Source: Gymnopus androsaceus JB14 | Taxonomy: Eukaryota; Basidiomycota; Agaricomycetes; Agaricales; Omphalotaceae | Assembly: GCA_009733575.1 (NCBI GenBank) | Contig: ML769570.1 | Span: forward strand, 1 to 64,000 | Reading direction: 5' to 3' | Length of the DNA stretch: 64,000 nucleotides | In this document: in pieces, positions 58,201 to 64,000 of the stretch | Numbering within the stretch: the first letter of the stretch is position 1 | Layout: every line of letters begins with the position of its first letter | Notes under the pieces: model-generated | Told to the model about the DNA's origin: nothing | Databases searched by the model: none | Seen by the model: only the letters and a program-made list of their open reading frames with translations | Made by a program: the position numbers and the translations under genes

Positions 58201-59910
58201 TTAATGCACAAGATGAAGCTATGGCTAGTGCTCTGCACTGGGCATCTGAGAAAGGACACACACAAGTAGCTAAGCTCTTGATTGATTCTGGTGCAAATAT
58301 CCATCTGGAAGCCCCTTTGAAAAAAACTCCCTTGATCATTGCAGCAGTGAATGGTCAATTGAAAACTGTCACTCTGCTCTTAGAAAAAGGGGCCCATATT
58401 GATGTACAAGATGAGGGGAATGAAAGTGCTCTGCACTGGGCATTTTGGAAAGGACACACACAAGTAGCTAAGTTCTTGATTGATTCAGGAGCAGATATTC
58501 ACCTGGAAGGCTATATGAAACAGACTCCCTTGATCACTGCAGCAGTGAATGGTCAATTGGAAATTGTCTCTCTGCTCTTAGATAAAGGAGCCCACATTGA
58601 TGCACAGGATAAAAATAAAGATACTGCCCTGCACTGTGCATCCTACGATGGACACATACAAGTAGCTAAGCTCTTGGTTGCTTCTGGTGCAAATATCCAT
58701 CTTGAAGGCTTCAAAAAACGAACTCCCTTGATCACTGCAGCAGCAAATGGTCAATTGGAAATTGTCTCTCTGCTCTTAGAAAAAGGAGCCCGCATTGATG
58801 CACAGGATGAAAATAATGACAGTGCTCTGCACTTGGCATCCTACAGTGGACACATACAAGTAGCTAAGCTCTTGATTGATTCTGGTGCAAATATCCATCT
58901 GGAAGGCCCTGGGAAACAAACTCCCTTGATCATTGCAGCAGCATATGGTCAAATGGAGATAGTCTCTCTGCTCTTAGAAAAAGGGGCCCATATTATTGCA
59001 CAAGATGAAGCTATGGCTAGTGCTCTGCACTGGGCATCTTGGAAAGGACACACACAAGTAGCTAAGCTCTTGATTGATTCTGGTGCAAATATCCATCTGG
59101 AAGGCCCTTTGAAAAAAACTCCCTTGATCATTGCAGCAGTAAATGGTCAATTGAAAATTGTCACTCTGCTCTTAGATAAAGGAGCCCATATTGATGCACA
59201 GGATGAAAATAATGACAGTGCTCTGCACTTGGCATCTGAGAATGGACACACACAAGTAGCTAAGCTCTTGATTGATTTTTGGTGCAAATATCCATCGTGA
59301 AGGCCGTGTGAAACAAACTCCCTTGATCAGTGCAGCAGCAAATGATCAATTGGAAGTTGTCTCTCTGCTCTTAGAAAAAGGGGCCCATATTGATGCACGG
59401 GATGAAAATAATGACAGTGCTCTGCACTTGGCATCTGAGAACGGACACACACAAGTAGCTAAGCTCTTGATTGATTCTGGTGCAAATATCCATCTGGAAG
59501 GCTCTGTGAAAAAAACTCCCTTGATCAGTGCAGCAGTAAATGATCAATTGGAAGTTGTCTCTCTGCTCTTAGAAAAAGGGGCCCATATGGATGCACAGGA
59601 TGAAAATAATGATAGTGCTCTGCACTGTGCATCTTGGAAAGGACACATACAAGTAGCTAAGCTCTTGATTGATTCTGGTGCAAATATCCATCTTGTAGGC
59701 TTTGGGAAACAAACTCCCTTGATCAGTGCAGCAGAAGAAGGCCAGTTGGAAATTGTCTCTCTGCTTTTAGATCAAGGAGCCCATATTGACGTTCAGGATG
59801 AAGATAATGCTACTGCTCTGCACTTTGCATCTCAGAATGGGCATGTACAAGTTGCTAAGCTCTTGGTTGATTCTGGTGCAGATATTCACCTGGGAAACAC
59901 ACCCCCTTAA
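55251..59910 (+). CDS. NACHT-ankyrin NLR-like protein 2 (frameshifted near the 3' end)
   Basis: Exons 55251-55416, 55475-55654, 55708-55732, 55789-56385 and 56438 onward. A short N-terminus (MATPPSMFFDAHDFYMDLAS) is followed by a helical linker, Walker A NVGAGKSVLV across introns, Walker B PLFVVVDALDEMD, and VHVLIASRPEI. Then comes a winged-helix-like region (FRWVDCQL, LPATLDETY, WLCFSKEPLTLKAL). More than 20 ankyrin repeats, alternating two types, run from about 57190 on. Intron positions match NLR 1, so the two are related. One extra T near 59278 (gatttttgg for gattctgg) closes the frame at 59300. The repeats continue in another frame to 59910, where the end is again ragged. Confidence 0.85.
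57480..59890 (+). repeat. 198-bp higher-order ankyrin repeats
   Basis: About 12 units of 198 bp, each coding two 33-residue ankyrin repeats of different type: one with KQTPLIxAAxxGQxEIVSLL, the other with DENNDSALHWAS. Neighbouring and distant units share long identical blocks such as caaactcccttgatca. Confidence 0.85.
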
Positions 59911-60292
59911 TCACTGCATCAAGTAAATGTTCAATTATAAGCCTGGTGAGTTCCTATATAATGAATACCTCCTCTGTACTGAATCCTGACTATTCTAGTT
60001 AAACTTAAGAAGTGTACTGATACTTCAATAGCCATTTCTGACCAGATCAAACTCTTCCTTTCAATAGCCCATTTGGTACTACTAAAATATATAGTTTCTG
60101 TTGAAGTAAATGTAGTGTTGAAGTTGTATTGAAGCAAGAAAACTTAGCACTCGATTTACTTATCCTGAAAAATGTATTTAATTTTGCTGTTATTGAAAGA
60201 ATGTCTGACCCATCAGTTTTCAAACTAAATGACAAGCAAAATGAAATCATATATTTTAACCATGTTTCAACTTTCAGTTGTATGAATAAAAG
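59911..60292. other. AT-rich spacer downstream of NLR 2
   Basis: No gene. It ends in GAATAAAAG, the left copy of the 9-bp duplication flanking the next element. Confidence 0.5.
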
Positions 60293-60994
60293 GGATAATT
60301 CTATTCGACAACCCCGTTGAAGGGGTTGTCAGGATCTAACAACCCTCAAAACTCCGGCGGAGCGGTGACTGTTACATCGGTGCTCAACTGGGTCACATCC
60401 ATTTGCTGCATACCCATTGTGCCATACCGTACGTTGCACCATAGAAATGTGCGCGCCACCGTTGAGTGGACTGCATTGTAGTCATTAGGTCAGAACTCTA
60501 CACTACCTGAATGCTTGTTGCTGTACATGGAACCACCGTGACTACCTACTGAACTTGTAGACTGCATCCTCGACAATCTCTATTCTGATACTCCTACTCT
60601 TCCCAACTGCATCCTTGTTGGAAGGGCTTGGGCTCACTCTTCGCAGCGTGCCATCTTCCGACAAATTGTTCTCAAACCGCCGCCTTGTAAATTCGGGAGT
60701 TTGAGGAAGGGCGCAGGGACAAGCTAGATACTGCTATAGCCGATTTCACTCATCGCCTCTCCAATGTGATCAGTCTATCGTACTGTTTTGTCTACTGGGC
60801 CACCCTTTCACCTCTGCTTTGCATTGTGGAAGGAAGAAGAAGAAGAAGCGCCAGGTGCCACTCAGCGTGGTAGATCATGGTTACCCCAAGTTCCCATCCA
60901 CGGACATTGACCGGCGTGACCGGCGATCACGAGATATCAAAGGGTTGTTCGAGGGGTTGTTAAAAGTCAATGGGGTTGTTCAGTAGAATAATCC
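60293..60994. mobile_element. 702-bp TIR element carrying an F-box gene fragment (Pack-MULE-like)
   Basis: The ends are imperfect inverted repeats of about 28 bp (GGATAATTCTATTCGACAACCCC at the left, the mirror at the right). They are flanked by a perfect 9-bp duplication GAATAAAAG (60284-60292, 60995-61003), the size expected of Mutator-like elements. Next to each end are more ACAACCCC/GGGGTTGT repeats. The interior is GC-richer than its surroundings and holds an F-box-like coding fragment. No transposase is present. Confidence 0.75.
60548..60690 (+). pseudogene. Captured F-box fragment
   Basis: The frame reads ELVDCILDNLYSDTPTLPNC followed by ILVGRAWAHSSQRAIFRQIV, the usual F-box pattern with a Trp after (C)LVxRAW. 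It is surrounded by transposon sequence, has no start codon and runs into stops. Confidence 0.55.
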
Positions 60995-61003
60995 GAATAA
61001 AAG

Positions 61004-61271
61004 CTTCAAAAAGTCATCTCGCAGATTTTCGTAAGATACGCGCAGAACAGTTTCGTCTAGCGTCACGTGCAGTCTCTCAACTTATGAAGCCATGTCAGAG
61101 ATTTATTTTTGCCCTTATAAGGCGCCTGTCATTATAACGGCATTGTCACGGCATCCTAACGGCAAGATAAGCCAATTATATTACTATGATAAGATATTTG
61201 CTAGTTGTTTTCGTTCCGAATCGTTCGTTCATCGTGCAGCGCACTCTACGGCCAACGTCCGCTCTGCAGCG
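61004..61271. other. Possible 5' region of the Plavaka element
   Basis: No gene. The transposon left end may lie here, but I could not match it because the right end is beyond the window. Confidence 0.35.
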
Positions 61272-64000
61272 ATGGCCAAAAGCTATGTCAATCCTTCTGG
61301 AACTATTACCAAAGCATGTCAGTATTGTCGCGGCAGTCAAAAGCCGCGTGGTTTAATATCTCATGAACGCACATGCAAAAAGCGACATGGTAAAGATTTA
61401 GATACAACCTTGGCATACAGGTCCAAAAAGTTACAAGACAAAGTTGAAAGTAAGATGATCCTATCCAGCTTAATAATGCCAGCTTAACTTTCGGGAACTG
61501 ACAGAGATCGGAATCATTCCATCGAAACCTCAATTCCATCTTCATTCAACTTCTCCTGACTTCGGAAATGCACAGATATGGCCAGATAATGATGGGGAAA
61601 TCTCTATTGGAGGTGCGGACAGTCATTTTTAATGCATTTCTACTAGTAACTTACATTCAGAGCTATTAGATGATTATCAAGATGATTTAGCACACTCTCA
61701 TGACTTGAGAGACAATGATATTAAAACAGAATATCATCCCAATAGTGGAAAGGAGGCTACCATTCAACACTTTGATGACTACTGTACCATTTCGATCGAG
61801 AGTTCATTGATTCTGAAATTTTTGACCAAAAAAAATACAAAAGAAATCTGAAAAATCAAGAAAAAATTAAAACCGCATTTGGATTTTTTCGGGGATGACG
61901 CATGACTGAACTCTCGATCGAAATGTTACAGTATGCAGCTGATGAAGCACCGCATGCATGACTACCACCTGAAACTAATCCATGGCTCCCTTTCCAGACT
62001 TAGACTGATTTTGAAGTTGCAGCACTGGCACTTGAATGTTTAATGAATAAACAGCAAACAAACACACTCATTCAACTCATTTGTCATGTTCAACAAGGCT
62101 TTGACCAATGTACTCTGAAGAACTATGATGAGCTACAGGAGATGTGGGATTCAGCAGCTGAAAAGTCTACAAAGGTTTGCTTGCAATTTCTTAATTCTTG
62201 TTAGATAAGTTAACAACTAGATCCTAGTTTGTGCAAGAAGAAATCAAAGTTCCATATCGTGAACAAATTGAATCATTTGATCTCTTCTACCGTCCTCTTT
62301 GGGACTGGGTCCGGGAATTGCTGTTAGATCCAAATGTGGTATCAAAGATGGAGTGGCATGCTCAACGTCAATTCCGCTTTGATGAAGCAAATGGTAAATG
62401 GAAGCGGTTTATCAGTGAACCATGGACTGCAAATCGATGGTGGAAAATACAGGTAAGTTCAACTTGTTACCTTGATGTATATTATTAACAACATGCAGGA
62501 TACCCTTCCAGCTAATGCAGTGCCACTCTGCATTATCTTTTATGCAGATAAAAGTAAACTTTCATCATTTGGGACAGCAAAGGGCTATCCTGTGATTGCC
62601 TGCTTGGCAAATCTTCCTATCGATATCCGGAATGGTGTTGGTGCAGGTGGTGGATGTGTTGTTGGCTGGTACCCTATTGTGAGCTGATCACTAATCTCAC
62701 TGCTTCCTGTTATCTGAAAACCTCATTTTTCAGGTTCCAGAAGACTCAGAATGCAGTGGGAAAACAGACTTTGTTGACTTCAAATGCATTGTTTGGCATG
62801 AGTCTGCATCAAAGATCTTGGACTCATTGGTTGAATATTCTCAGACAGGCTATCATATGAGTTGCAGTGATCATGTTAAGCGCCTGTTGTACCCTTTAAT
62901 CTTCTTCAAAACTGCAGATTTTGAAGAACAGTGGGTGTATCAGTGTTCCAGTGTTTCTCTCCCTTACACTAATTTCAGATGTGTTATGTGTCTTACTCGA
63001 GGACTTGGAGGTTTGTGCCCATGCACCCGTTGTTTGATACCAAAAGCCAACTTGGCAAAGTATACAATTGCTGAGCTACGGACACCTCAACTTGCCATTG
63101 AGATATTGGCTCGGGCCAATGCTGATTCAACCAGTGCTGAGAAAGAAGAAATCCTCAAAGAACATAGTTTGTGTCCAGTATTTGTATGCACCTCTGCATT
63201 GAAATGGGTACTTCTGCTGATGTGCAATCTGTAGAATGCATTTCTTAAACTTGCAAATGGTGATCCCTACTAGTCAGTCACATTTGATGATCTTCATTTT
63301 CAAGATGGTGGACTATGGGGAGATCATCTATTTGTTCAAGGAAAAGCATGAATTCTCAATCTTCCAAACCACCGTGCATTATCTACTAAAGTTGATCAAC
63401 GGTATTCTTGCAATTATTTCAGTCTACATACATTATAACTAATCTACATTCAGGTTCAAGGATTTCTCAAGATGGCGCAATATTCACCACTTTGCTGATG
63501 GTGTTTTTAAACTGTCATTTAATGATGGTTCAAAGCATCATGATATCTCAAAGGTAAATGGTTCCATTTCAATGAATTATGAAGCTCATCAGATATTATC
63601 AGACTTTCCTTTATAATGCTCATGATACCCTTCGAGAAGAAAACGATAAAGCAGGATATCAGTTACTAAAAGTCTTCCGTGTGTACATCAACATACTTAT
63701 GTATTCTGGTCTCGAAATTCAGTCAAGTGATACAATGTCAGCTGGACGAATAGCTGTCAAGCAAATATTTGAAGCCCTCGAGGTATCTTTTTTCTCATCC
63801 TTTTATATATTTACTTATATCCACCTATTTACTTGCCAGAAATATGATTCACTGGATGATGATTTCAACAAGTCCTGGGCCTTCATCAAACTGCATTACC
63901 ACCTGGATCTTTTTGATGACATACAGGACAAGGGTATTCTACATGGATTAAGTACAAGACCAAATGAAAAACTTCATGGGCCCCTCCGTAAAATTTATCT
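61272..64000 (+). pseudogene. Plavaka-type (KDZ superfamily) transposase, decayed and partial
   Basis: From MAKSYVNPSGTITKACQYCR (an N-terminal zinc-finger-like CxxC...HERTC) through many short exons. These include PYREQIESFDLFYRPLWDWV, DTLPANAVPLCIIFYADKSK, FGTAKGYPVIACLANLPIDI, VVGWYPIV, VDFKCIVWHESASKIL, CVMCLTRGLGGLCPCTRCLI, GDPYQSVTFDDLHFQDGGLW and RPNEKLHGPLRKIYL at the edge. This order is the Plavaka signature of basidiomycete KDZ transposons. The gene is broken by a 150-bp MITE (61782-61931) and by stops near 61958 and 62001, and it continues past the window. KDZ elements in these fungi are known to associate with TET/JBP dioxygenase genes; none is visible here. Confidence 0.85.
61782..61931. 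mobile_element. 150-bp MITE with TA duplication inside the Plavaka gene
   Basis: The ends match as 25-bp inverted repeats beginning CTGTAMCATTTCGATCG, with one difference, and are flanked by TA on both sides (61780-61781, 61932-61933). Removing it joins CACTTTGATGAC-TA-TGCAGCTGATGAAG, which restores the Plavaka reading. TA target and size fit a Tc1/mariner-type MITE. Confidence 0.8.

Noticed and set aside
1..64000. CRISPR array or bacterial-style mobile island
   Set aside because: The tandem repeats are coding (41-residue peptide, ankyrin) or TIR-bounded eukaryotic elements; no regular short repeat-spacer pattern occurs and the genes carry spliceosomal introns.

Overview
The window reads as nuclear DNA of a filamentous basidiomycete, most likely an Agaricomycete. 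The reasons are many 45-65 bp GT-AG introns, basidiomycete gene families (F-box, NACHT-ankyrin NLRs, MYND, Zn2Cys6, CE5 with CBM1) and transposons typical of mushroom-forming fungi (Plavaka/KDZ, DUF6589, Tc1). No bacterial-type operons or rRNA are visible, and I could support no tRNA.

Layout. (1) 1-4526 and 23581-37496 are two copies (A and B) of one segment carrying a small secreted cysteine-rich protein gene and an F-box gene. Copy A keeps both genes. Copy B has a frameshifted secreted-protein gene and an F-box gene split by a 6.0-kb transposon. Copy B also carries a 2.9-kb TIR element with a nested Tc1, and a 434-bp TIR element; copy A is the empty site for all three. A MYND gene follows each copy (22188-23347 broken, 38012-39166 intact), so the ancestral module was probably secreted protein + F-box + MYND. 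(2) 6-23 kb, between the F-box gene of A and its MYND gene: a secreted protein of 41-residue repeats punctuated by KR, an NAD-dependent reductase, a NACHT-ankyrin NLR cut by a solo LTR, a CE5 esterase with a cellulose-binding tail, a glycosylated surface protein and a small multi-pass membrane protein beside a relic of itself. (3) 39-54 kb, ordinary minus-strand genes: FAD monooxygenase, F-box/LRR protein, Zn2Cys6 regulator, P4-ATPase flippase. (4) 55-64 kb, AT-rich: a second NACHT-ankyrin NLR built from 198-bp repeats, a 702-bp TIR element that carries an F-box gene fragment, and a decayed Plavaka transposase running off the window, itself hit by a 150-bp MITE.

The most interesting object is the element at 30891-36898. 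It has 177-bp TIRs, a 9-bp target duplication, a DUF6589 protein gene and a convergent RecQ-like helicase gene. Its two ends hold hairpins at corresponding places whose stems differ by compensatory changes, and its empty site is present in copy A. I know of no named transposon superfamily for this combination.

Caution: several otherwise sound genes (flippase, CE5, reductase, repeat protein, second NLR) carry one-base indels, often in short homopolymers. Some may be assembly errors rather than pseudogenisation.
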